A DNA stretch of 7,854 bases from Candidatus Pullichristensenella stercoripullorum (GTDB lineage Bacteria > Bacillota > Clostridia > Christensenellales > Aristaeellaceae). The notes below the pieces were generated by a model that saw only the letters and a program-made list of their open reading frames with translations, did not search any database and was not told where the DNA came from. Positions 1 to 5,985 of this stretch are shown here, piece by piece. Position 1 is the stretch's first letter. Each line of letters begins with the position of its first letter. Location: NCBI GenBank assembly GCA_018712885.1, contig DVGE01000081.1, positions 1 through 7,854 on the forward strand, written 5' to 3'. A program made the translations under genes and the position numbers.

Positions 1-26
1 CAGGCGGCGTGGAGGCGTTTTCGCGC

Positions 27-350
27 GCGGCGAAGACCACTCGCCCTTCCCGCTACCCCCATATTCCCCCGCCATCCCGCGGGGAGAACGGCGGGCTCTG
101 CCCGCACCCGCTCAAGGGTCCAGACCCTTGAGGATCCCTTTTTGGGGAGCGGCTGTCATCTTCCCCGTTACTCCCGTCCCCCAAAACGCCGCAGGCGGCA
201 AGCCCCTGCTCGTGGGCTTGCCGCCGTCTGCGCCCTCTACCGCCCCAACCGGAACGAAACGCAGAACACCCACCCCCTGCTCGTGGGGTGGGTGTTCGTC
301 AAATCCGAGCCAACGGCACCGGCCGCCGGCACTGCCGGCCCGCCCGGCTA
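27..350. repeat. Structured intergenic repeat, copy 1 (multi-hairpin element)
   Basis: This element is about 320 nt and recurs at 3300-3604. On the + strand it contains, in order: a GCGGGC/GCCCGC hairpin (91-105, loop TCT); a 9-bp hairpin 111-119/124-132 with loop CCAG; arms 140-147/179-186 (TTTTGGGG/CCCCAAAA) around a 31-nt loop; a 12-bp hairpin 194-205/214-225 with loop CTGCTCGT; a 13-bp hairpin 264-276/285-297 with the same loop CTGCTCGT; and a GC-rich inverted repeat 325-339 centred on CACTG. The right end coincides with the TAG stop (348-350) of the minus-strand gene, so the element would be the 3' untranslated part of that transcript. Read on the minus strand, the 194-225 hairpin is followed 8 nt later by TTTT, so it may help end transcription. 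No coding potential is convincing here. The left boundary is judged only by similarity to copy 2. Function is unknown. Confidence 0.85.
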
Positions 351-2123
351 GTTTGCCAGAATGGTGATGGGGATGCGGACAGCGGTCAGAGAGGTACCGT
401 CCGCGGCGTAGGCGGTCTGTATGGCCATGGCCTCGTAGTTGCCCGGGGCCAGCGGCGCTTCCAGCTGGATGGAGGAAACGCTCTCGCCGGGGGCAATGGG
501 CTCGGAGGTGTAGATGACCTCGCCGTCCACTTCCAGCGTGAATACCACATTGTTGGCGCTGTTTTCGCTGTTGGCCAGCGTCGCGTCCACGGCCAGACCG
601 GTCTGGTCAAACACCAGCATGTCGCCGGTCTGCGTGGCCAGATAGCTCTCGCCCGCGCTCACTTCGCGCTCGATGTGATAGGCGCGCAGCTCGCTCAGAC
701 GCTGCTCGAACTCGGCCTGCGCCTGCGCGTGCGCGGCCTCAGCCTCGGCAAGCGCGCTCTGCTCGGCCGCCAGATCGTCGTTCAGGGAAGCGATCTGCGC
801 TTCCAGAGCGGTCTTTTGCTCGGCGCTTTTATCGTTGGCGGCGGTCAGCTCGGCCTCGGCAGCGGCGATCTCGCCCTCCAGCTCGGCAATGGCGGCGTCG
901 CTGCTCTCGATCTGCGCCTGCAAGTCGGCCACGCTCTGGTTGGCCGCCGCCAGCTGCGCCTCCGTCTCGCGCATGGCCGCCTCGCTGCTCTCCAGTTCAG
1001 CGTTGGCCGTCTCCAGTTCGGCGGAGCGGCTCTCCAGTTCGGCGTTGACGCTCTCCAACTGCTCGTTGGCCGCGTCGAGCTGCGCCTGCACGTCCGCCAG
1101 CGCGCCCGCTTCGCCCAGCTGCGCTTCCAGTTCGGCAATGCGCCCGTCCCTGGCCGCCAGCGCGTCCGCTTCCTCCTGCGGCAGCGCCTCGCCCGCGCTC
1201 AACGCGCCCAGAACGTTTTCCAGCGCCACTTCGCCCGCGGGGGCGGCGGCATCGGGAGCGTCGGCCGCGGGAGTCTCGTCATTCGCGGAAGCGTCACCGC
1301 TTTCGGCGGCATCTACCGCGCCGTCGTATTCACTGGCGGGGATGGGGGCGTCGGCGGCATCCACCGCGCCGTCGTATTCACTGACGGGGATGGGAGCGTC
1401 GGCTTCCACCGCGCCGTCGTATTCACTGACAGGAATGGGAGCGTCGGCGTCCACCGCGCCGTCGGCAGCATCATCGCCCTGCGCGGCTCCCGCCTGCGCA
1501 ACTTCGCTCTCCAGCTCGACGATGCGCCCGTCGCGCGCGGCGAGCTCCTCCTCCAGGGAGAGTATCTGCGCGCGCAGCGCCTCGATATCCGGGCTGGACG
1601 CCTCAACAAGCGCGAGGTCTTCGCGGAGGCTGTCGGCCTCGGCGGTCCTGGCCTCTATGTCGGCGGACAGCTGCTCGCTCTGGGCGGTCAGCGCCGCCAC
1701 CTGTTCGTTGGCCGCGTCGAGCTGCGTCTGCACGCCCGCCAGCGCGTCCTCGGCGGCGGTCTTCGCGCTCTCCAGCTCGGCCGCCTGCGCTTGCAGCGCT
1801 TCCAGATCGCCCTGCGCGCCCGCGAGCTCTTCTTCACGGCCGGTCAGCTGCGCCTGCGCCTCGGTCAGCGAGGCGTTCACCGCGTCCACTTCCGCCTGCA
1901 GCGCTTCTTTTTCCTCGGTGAGCTGTTCGGATAGGCTGGTCGCGTCCGCCAGCGCCTCTTCCAGCGTCAGGTATTTGCCGCGTTCTTCCTCGAGCATGGC
2001 GTTGGCGCTGGCCAACTGCGCGTCGCTCTGCGTTCGCTCGCTGTTGAGGTAGACCACGCCCGCGATGGCCGCGATGAGCAGGATCAGCAGCACCGCCAGC
2101 CAGATTTTGTGTTTGCGCTCCAT
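348..2123 (-). CDS. Membrane-anchored long coiled-coil protein with C-terminal beta-type domain
   Basis: The product is 591 aa. A short basic N-terminus (MERKHK) precedes one hydrophobic helix at residues 7-26, so the rest is probably outside the membrane, anchored by an uncleaved signal anchor. Residues about 30-215 and 275-480 are Ala/Glu/Gln/Leu-rich heptad sequence typical of coiled coils (many LEAQLA- and ANEQL-like segments). Between them, residues about 219-271 carry an acidic tandem repeat of 15-16 aa with core DAPIPVSEYDGAV. The last 110 residues (from Y482) are not coiled coil: they contain an NSEN segment, DGEVIYTSEPIAPGE, and an L-APGNYEA segment. These resemble the beta-sandwich-like tail of many uncharacterised secreted Clostridia proteins (family resemblance from memory). 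The start is set by GGAGGG 6 nt upstream. It is probably monocistronic, with an extended -10 upstream and the structured repeat right after the stop. A role in envelope organisation is possible but not shown. Long antisense frames here are composition artefacts. Confidence 0.85.
   Translation of the reverse strand: MERKHKIWLAVLLILLIAAIAGVVYLNSERTQSDAQLASANAMLEEERGKYLTLEEALADATSLSEQLTEEKEALQAEVDAVNASLTEAQAQLTGREEELAGAQGDLEALQAQAAELESAKTAAEDALAGVQTQLDAANEQVAALTAQSEQLSADIEARTAEADSLREDLALVEASSPDIEALRAQILSLEEELAARDGRIVELESEVAQAGAAQGDDAADGAVDADAPIPVSEYDGAVEADAPIPVSEYDGAVDAADAPIPASEYDGAVDAAESGDASANDETPAADAPDAAAPAGEVALENVLGALSAGEALPQEEADALAARDGRIAELEAQLGEAGALADVQAQLDAANEQLESVNAELESRSAELETANAELESSEAAMRETEAQLAAANQSVADLQAQIESSDAAIAELEGEIAAAEAELTAANDKSAEQKTALEAQIASLNDDLAAEQSALAEAEAAHAQAQAEFEQRLSELRAYHIEREVSAGESYLATQTGDMLVFDQTGLAVDATLANSENSANNVVFTLEVDGEVIYTSEPIAPGESVSSIQLEAPLAPGNYEAMAIQTAYAADGTSLTAVRIPITILAN
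1315..1459 (-). repeat. In-gene tandem repeat, 45-48 nt units
   Basis: About three units plus a partial fourth lie inside the coiled-coil gene. On the + strand, copies of ACCGCGCCGTCGTATTCACT begin at 1315, 1363 and 1408, and a partial copy begins at 1453, so the periods are 48, 45 and 45 nt. They encode the acidic repeat with core DAPIPVSEYDGAV. The near identity at DNA level suggests recent unit duplication and possible copy-number variation between strains. The extra codon in one unit gives AADAP instead of ADAP. Confidence 0.85.
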
Positions 2124-2153
2124 AAACAGCCCTCCATGCGCATTGATAGCATA

Positions 2154-2162
2154 ATTATAACA
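2154..2162 (-). promoter_or_regulatory. Extended -10 promoter for the coiled-coil gene
   Basis: The minus strand reads TGTTATAAT, a perfect TATAAT preceded by the TGn extension, about 30 nt upstream of the start codon at 2123. The -35 region is weak (TTCCTA at a 17-bp spacing), as is common with extended -10 promoters. The GGAGGG ribosome-binding site lies at 2130-2135. Confidence 0.6.
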
Positions 2163-2237
2163 CAGCCGACGGCGAATAGGAAGCCCCCGGGCGAAAAAAG
2201 CGCCGCCTCATGCGTTCGCGCCGGGCGTCTCCGCCAG

Positions 2238-2254
2238 AGGTTACATAGTAACCT
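2238..2254. promoter_or_regulatory. Perfect palindrome, candidate operator
   Basis: AGGTTACATAGTAACCT is an exact 7-bp inverted repeat with a 3-nt centre, in the roughly 410-bp divergent region between the coiled-coil gene and the small membrane-protein gene. It is AT-rich compared with its surroundings, and its size fits a dimeric repressor site. It is not followed by a T-tract, so a terminator is unlikely. No regulator gene is adjacent, and which gene it would control is unknown. The rest of the region (2163-2534) contains GC-rich imperfect inverted repeats and an AT-rich patch at 2409-2452, but no credible gene. Confidence 0.35.
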
Positions 2255-2534
2255 TATACCCGGGCCCGCCAGTAGAGAGAAATATGCGCCGGGCGGGCGG
2301 TCGATGTCCGCGTTCACGCGGGTGCGCCGCTGTGTCGGCGATGCGGGAGGACGCCCGCGGGCTGTGGACCCGGCCGGGACCCGCCTTCCCACATGCGCCC
2401 GATCCGTTCTTTACAAAAAAACGGCTTTTGTTTTCTTAATTTTAAAACGATACCATACTGCGGGTGAGCGGCCTTCCCCTGCCGGGACAGGGCCGCCAGT
2501 CCGCAAAACACGAGAGAGGAAAGGGTATCCATTC

Positions 2535-2912
2535 ATGAACAAATCGAATATGACCGCTTTGAAGGCGACCGGCATCATCATGATCGTTTTTGCGCTGGTC
2601 TACGCGCTGCTTGGGACGCTGGCGGTGTCCGGCATTATCAACAACGCGCTGCCCGGACACGAAAAGCAGGAAACGATGATCGTCGTTCTGGGCTACGTCG
2701 TGGCTCTGCTGGCGCTTGTCTGCGGCGTCGTCTGCATCAAGGGCGCCGTCGCCCCGGCCAAGCTGTTTGGCGCGGTCTTCGCCGTTCTGGGTCTTGCGGC
2801 GCTCCTGTATCAGCAGCTCGCCCATGACGCCTTCAGCATCTTTGACTGCCTGGCGATGTGCTTTGGCGTTTCGATCTACTTCATCGCATCCCAGATCGAA
2901 AAGGTAAACTGA
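2535..2912 (+). CDS. Small four-helix integral membrane protein, function unknown
   Basis: The product is 125 aa. I do not recognise a named family. Hydrophobic segments at about residues 12-34, 48-68, 74-92 and 102-118 suggest four membrane helices, with short polar connections: NNALPGHEKQE between the first two and LAHDAF before the last. The tail IASQIEKVN is short and polar. There is no signal-peptidase site or catalytic motif. The ATG at 2535 is preceded by GAGAGGAAAGG (2514-2524) at 10-nt spacing. Longer in-frame extensions to 2109 run through intergenic sequence and lack membrane-protein character. The gene stands alone, divergent from the coiled-coil gene, and ends in a strong intrinsic terminator. 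An AT-rich stretch with a possible -10 CATACT (2454-2459) lies about 75 nt upstream, but no convincing -35 is visible. Confidence 0.8.
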   Translation: MNKSNMTALKATGIIMIVFALVYALLGTLAVSGIINNALPGHEKQETMIVVLGYVVALLALVCGVVCIKGAVAPAKLFGAVFAVLGLAALLYQQLAHDAFSIFDCLAMCFGVSIYFIASQIEKVN

Positions 2913-2931
2913 CGATCCGCGCGGAACGCAG

Positions 2932-2967
2932 GCGGAAGCTTCCGAAAAGAGGCTTCCGCGCTTTTTT
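2932..2967 (+). terminator. Intrinsic terminator of the four-helix membrane-protein gene
   Basis: GCGGAAGC (2932-2939) pairs with GCTTCCGC (2952-2959). The stem can extend inward by three more pairs, including one G-T, to close a six-nt loop CGAAAA. The right arm is followed by GC and six T residues (2962-2967). It lies 19 nt after the stop at 2912. Confidence 0.9.
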
Positions 2968-3028
2968 ATCGCTCGCGGGGACGGGCGATTCCGGGGGAAA
3001 CGGGCATCCGGTACGGGAGTGCGCGGGG

Positions 3029-3111
3029 CGACGCTGCCTTGCCCCGTTGGGGCAAGGGGCGCTGCGGGGGTGCGCGTTCGACGCTGTTTGCCCCGGTGGG
3101 GCAAAGGCGCT
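3029..3111. repeat. Two tandem REP-like hairpin units, 50-nt period
   Basis: Each unit is CGACGCTG, then a hairpin, then GGCGCT. Unit 1 starts at 3029 with stem CCTTGCCCC/GGGGCAAGG (3037-3045/3049-3057, loop GTT). Unit 2 starts at 3079 with stem TTTGCCCC/GGGGCAAA (3087-3094/3098-3105, loop GGT). The outer part of the stem changes from C-G to T-A pairs while pairing is kept. The units lie in the convergent non-coding region between the four-helix protein gene and the J-domain gene. This is the architecture of REP-type palindromic repeats. No transposase is nearby. Confidence 0.7.
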
Positions 3112-3117
3112 TCAGAG

Positions 3118-3299
3118 TTGGCGCGCCTGATTTTGGCGGGTTTACGGGGAAAAGTACGTTGCGGACGGTCTGCCTTTCAGGAAGGGTTGGCAGGCGCGCC
3201 GGGGGGGACAGGGGGAACGCAGTCGGCAAGGGATGGAAATACACGTATTACGGATGAAAACGCGCCCTTTCCCGACAGAACGTTCTGCTTCATCCGCCT
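3118..3299. other. Non-coding convergent spacer with inverted repeats
   Basis: No gene is supported here. Visible structure: GGCGCGCCTG beginning near 3120 with its inverse CAGGCGCGCC about 60 nt downstream, and CGGATGAA (3251-3258) pairing with TTCATCCG (3289-3296) around an exact 12-bp palindrome CAGAACGTTCTG (3276-3287). The latter pair abuts the left end of the structured repeat copy 2 and may belong to it, but copy 1 shows no clear counterpart. Confidence 0.45.
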
Positions 3300-3604
3300 G
3301 CGGCGAAGACCGTCTTGCAGCCCTTCCCGCGACCGCCATATTCCCCCGCCGTCCCGCGGGGAGAACGGCGGGCTCTGCCCGCACCCGCCCAAGGGACCAG
3401 TCCCTTGGGAATCCCTTTTTGGGGAAACGTCCCCCAAAAACGCCGCAGGCGGCAGGCCCCTGCGCGTGGGCCTGCCGCCGTCTGTGCCCTCACCGCCCCA
3501 CCAGAAACGAAAAAGAAGCGCCCATGCCCCCTGCTCGTGGGGCATGGGCGCGTCGGATCCGAGCCAACGGCGCTGGCCGGCGACACTGTCGCCCCGCCGG
3601 CCTA
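3300..3604. repeat. Structured intergenic repeat, copy 2 (multi-hairpin element)
   Basis: This is the second copy of the element at 27-350, in the same orientation. Hairpins on the + strand: 3368-3382 (GCGGGC/GCCCGC, loop TCT); 9 bp 3388-3396/3401-3409 with loop CCAG; TTTTTGGGG/CCCCAAAAA 3416-3424/3432-3440 with a 7-nt loop; 12 bp 3448-3459/3468-3479 with loop CTGCGCGT; 13 bp 3518-3530/3539-3551 with loop CTGCTCGT; and 7 bp 3579-3593 centred on CACTG. Compared with copy 1, several base pairs differ on both sides of a stem with complementarity kept, most strikingly in the 13-bp hairpin. The right end again coincides with the TAG stop of a minus-strand gene (3602-3604). Reading the minus strand, TTTTT follows the 3448-3479 hairpin by 8 nt. 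Reading the plus strand, TTTTT follows the 3388-3409 hairpin by 6 nt. A bidirectional termination role between convergent genes is therefore possible. Confidence 0.85.
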
Positions 3605-4075
3605 CTGTCGGCGGGCGCTTTCGTGGATGCCGCGGGCTACGCGCTCCATGCGCGCGTATTTGGGGTTTTCCGGCTGCTGGTGCGCGGCTACGGATAAGTA
3701 GACCAGCGCTTTTTCGTACTCCTGCCGGTGCAGGAGCATCAGTCCGAATAGATAGTTCCACTCCGCGCGCCGGGTGGATACCTCCATCAAAACCGCGCGG
3801 GCGTCGCCGTAACGACCGTCGTCGATGAAACGACGGGCGGCCTCCAGGCGCTCTTCCTCGTCCGCACGCGAGACCGTCGTCCGCCGGCCGCAGGTCTTCA
3901 GACAGGCGCGATAGGCGCGGGTGATCTCCGCCATGCGCGCGCCGGCCCACTCGCGTTCCGGGCCCTCCATGAAGCGATCCGGATGCCAGCGCCGCGCCAG
4001 GGCGCGATACGCCGCGCGCAATTCCTCCTTGCCCGCGCAGGGCGATACGCCCAGGATCTCATAGTCGCTCGCCAT
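3602..4075 (-). CDS. J-domain (DnaJ-like) co-chaperone with TPR-like C-terminus
   Basis: The product is 157 aa. Residues 4-62 form a J domain: DYEILGVSP opening, a helix II ending in ARRWHPDRF with the HPD motif at 31-33 that stimulates Hsp70 ATPase, and helix III AEITRAYRACL. Residues about 73-150 look like one to two TPR-type helical repeats (ARRFIDDGRYGDARAVL, then AEWNYLFGLML and YEKALVYLSVA, then PENPKY). It lacks the Gly/Phe and zinc domains of true DnaJ, so it is a small class C-type J protein probably recruiting an Hsp70 to a specific client. I chose ATG 4075 because GGAAGGAGG lies 6 nt upstream and the promoter at 4121-4150 excludes the longer frame starting at 4150. A similar J-domain plus AEW-type repeat protein is widespread in Clostridia, often beside Hsp70-like genes (from memory), but no such partner is in this window. 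The stop abuts the structured repeat. Confidence 0.9.
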   Translation of the reverse strand: MASDYEILGVSPCAGKEELRAAYRALARRWHPDRFMEGPEREWAGARMAEITRAYRACLKTCGRRTTVSRADEEERLEAARRFIDDGRYGDARAVLMEVSTRRAEWNYLFGLMLLHRQEYEKALVYLSVAAHQQPENPKYARMERVARGIHESARRQ

Positions 4076-4120
4076 GCCGCGCCTCCTTCCCGGGGATATG
4101 ACCCGCTGGATACATTGTAA

Positions 4121-4150
4121 AGTATAGCACCACCGGCCGCACCCTGTCAA
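4121..4150 (-). promoter_or_regulatory. Promoter of the J-domain gene
   Basis: On the minus strand a perfect TTGACA (4145-4150) is followed after 18 nt by TATACT (4121-4126) with a TGC extension just upstream of it. The predicted transcription start is near 4114, giving a leader of about 40 nt before the GGAAGGAGG site (4082-4090). Confidence 0.8.
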
Positions 4151-4286
4151 GGACTCCTTGGGCGCGCCCCAAACGCCCCCATATCTCGTGCCCGGACGAA
4201 TGTCCGTCCACCAGCGATAGTATATTACGAAACCATGTCAGATATTATTCCTCTGATACGATTCGTTGAACTCCATCCCATTTCCC

Positions 4287-4315
4287 TTTACCCTCCCGCG
4301 CGAATGTCGTACAAT
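4287..4315 (+). promoter_or_regulatory. Promoter of the two-helix His/Cys protein gene
   Basis: TTTACC (4287-4292) and TACAAT (4310-4315) are separated by 17 nt. This predicts a start of transcription near 4322 and about 40 nt of leader before ATG 4362. It also rules out the upstream in-frame ATG at 4266, which lies before the -35 box. Confidence 0.65.
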
Positions 4316-4361
4316 AGACCGTAGATATTTGTCGAAAATTGGGGGATCGAGGGTCTTGGCG

Positions 4362-4871
4362 ATGCGAAAAACGCCCCGGCGGAAGCGCTCCCCGTGGAAG
4401 ACGCTGTTCTTCCTGGCGGTGTGTTTTCCCTACGGCCTTTTTTTGATGTGGCGCACGCAGCGGTGGCACCCGGCCGTCAAGGGGCTGGTGACCGCCTGTT
4501 TCGTGGCGCTGACGGTGGCCGTGTTTCTGCCGATGACCATGCCGCCCACGCGCGGCAACGGCGGCGTGCGCATGGTGGGCGCGGAGAAGGACGTGGCCGT
4601 CTACGGCCCGGAGCTGCCCGCCGCGCTGCAAACGGTCGCCCCGAACGAAGCCCTTATCGTCGGCGGGAGCACGCCGGTGTTCACGCAGATCCCCGAGGTG
4701 GAGACGACCTACGTCTACGCCAACGATACCGGCGAGTACTACCACCTGCGCGATTGCAAATACGTGAACAATTACAGCCGCAAATACGAATTGCCCGTGG
4801 CCTATTACAACGGCTACCTGCCTTGCCAGGAGTGCGGCGCGCCCACCTACATGCCGGGCGGCGCGCAATAG
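4362..4871 (+). CDS. Two-helix membrane protein with extracytoplasmic His/Cys (zinc-type) motif
   Basis: The product is 169 aa. A very basic start (MRKTPRRKRSPWK) is followed by a hydrophobic segment at 14-31 containing PYGLFLMWRTQRWHP, then a second at 40-60. By the positive-inside rule both ends should be cytoplasmic, or the tail extracytoplasmic if the first segment is only half-inserted, so topology is uncertain. The tail has a compact region at about 115-162: YVYANDTGEYYHLRDCKYV, then AYYNGYLPCQECGAP. H128, C132, C155 and C158 form an H-x3-C / C-x2-C arrangement resembling the Ada-type zinc-binding tails seen after secreted nucleases and other Firmicutes surface proteins. It is probably structural zinc. 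I see no nuclease domain. The start is ATG 4362 with GAGGG at 8-nt spacing. An in-frame TTG at 4356 is possible but less likely. The gene has its own promoter and terminator. No function is assigned. Confidence 0.8.
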   Translation: MRKTPRRKRSPWKTLFFLAVCFPYGLFLMWRTQRWHPAVKGLVTACFVALTVAVFLPMTMPPTRGNGGVRMVGAEKDVAVYGPELPAALQTVAPNEALIVGGSTPVFTQIPEVETTYVYANDTGEYYHLRDCKYVNNYSRKYELPVAYYNGYLPCQECGAPTYMPGGAQ

Positions 4872-4880
4872 GCCCAAGCG

Positions 4881-4922
4881 CAACAGCCGCCCTGACGGAC
4901 GTTCAGCGGCGGCTGTTGTTTT
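4881..4922 (+). terminator. Intrinsic terminator of the His/Cys membrane-protein gene
   Basis: CAACAGCCGCC (4881-4891) pairs with GGCGGCTGTTG (4908-4918). CTGA/TCAG continues the stem inside with a one-nt bulge. TTTT follows at 4919-4922. It begins 9 nt after the stop at 4871. Confidence 0.85.
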
Positions 4923-5225
4923 GCGCGCTCCTCCCCGTCCAAATCGTTTGCCGCCCAGACTTCACCGCTCCGGCGGGCGGTAAGCCGCGACCGCCAAACC
5001 GCCCATCTACATATATATGAAAAAACGAGGCGCTCCCCGCCCCTGACGGCGGCTCGGCAAGCCTCGCGGGGCCGTCAGCTCCAGCCGCGGGGCCTTGGCT
5101 CGCCCCGAACGCTGCCGGCGGCAAGCTCCCCTCGTCAGCCGCCCCGCATCCCGCAGCCGCCCGCGCCCATGGAAGCGTTCCCGACCGCAAACCTGCTTTC
5201 CTGTTTCGCGGGCAAGCCGCCCCCC
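4923..5225. other. GC-rich spacer with hairpins; no credible gene
   Basis: This is convergent intergenic sequence. Visible structures: CTGACGGC (5043-5050) pairing with GCCGTCAG (5071-5078); GGCGGC/GCCGCC (5117-5122/5138-5143) around AAGCTCCCCTCGTCA, which loosely resembles the CTGCTCGT hairpin of the structured repeat; and a bulged CCGCAAAC/GTTTCGCGG hairpin near 5187-5213. A short alternating CATATATATG lies near 5009-5018. Minus-strand frames over this stretch have random low-complexity composition and no ribosome-binding site, so they are not called. Confidence 0.4.
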
Positions 5226-5229
5226 AAAA

Positions 5230-5279
5230 CGCGCGCCGCTCGCCCGGGCTTCATCGCTCGGGCGGGCGGCGCGTTTTTT
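5230..5279. terminator. Bidirectional intrinsic terminator after the response regulator
   Basis: A stem of about 15 bp (5232-5246 with 5259-5273, one G-T pair) is flanked by AAAA on the left (5226-5229) and TTTTTT on the right (5274-5279). It can therefore stop transcription in both directions. It lies 11 nt past the stop of the minus-strand regulator gene. Confidence 0.85.
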
Positions 5280-5289
5280 AGCGGGCCGT

Positions 5290-5977
<688 letters not shown>

Positions 5978-5985
<8 letters not shown>

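Noticed and set aside
27..350. CRISPR array or integron attC reading of the hairpin-rich element
   Set aside because: There are no regularly spaced identical repeats with unique spacers and no attC core-site pattern. The two hairpins share only the loop, and the two copies are more than 3 kb apart.
288..1934. 548-residue plus-strand open frame antisense to the coiled-coil gene, and a similar frame at 835-2052
   Set aside because: Composition is Arg/Gly/Leu- or Ser/Ala-rich as expected from the complement of an Ala/Glu/Gln-rich GC-rich gene. There is no ribosome-binding site, and the minus-strand gene has a clear anchor, promoter and ribosome-binding site.
4076..4150. Longer J-domain protein starting at 4150
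   Set aside because: The extension is encoded by the promoter itself (TTGACA to TATACT). The J domain begins right after ATG 4075, which has a strong ribosome-binding site.
4188..4206. Small inverted repeat GGACG/CGTCC between the J-domain and His/Cys genes
   Set aside because: The stem is only five base pairs, with no T-tract and no link to either promoter. It is likely chance in GC-rich DNA.
4903..5190. 95-residue minus-strand open frame in the spacer after the response regulator
   Set aside because: It has random Gly/Ala/Pro-rich composition and no ribosome-binding site, overlaps the terminator of the convergent gene, and lies over hairpin-rich sequence.
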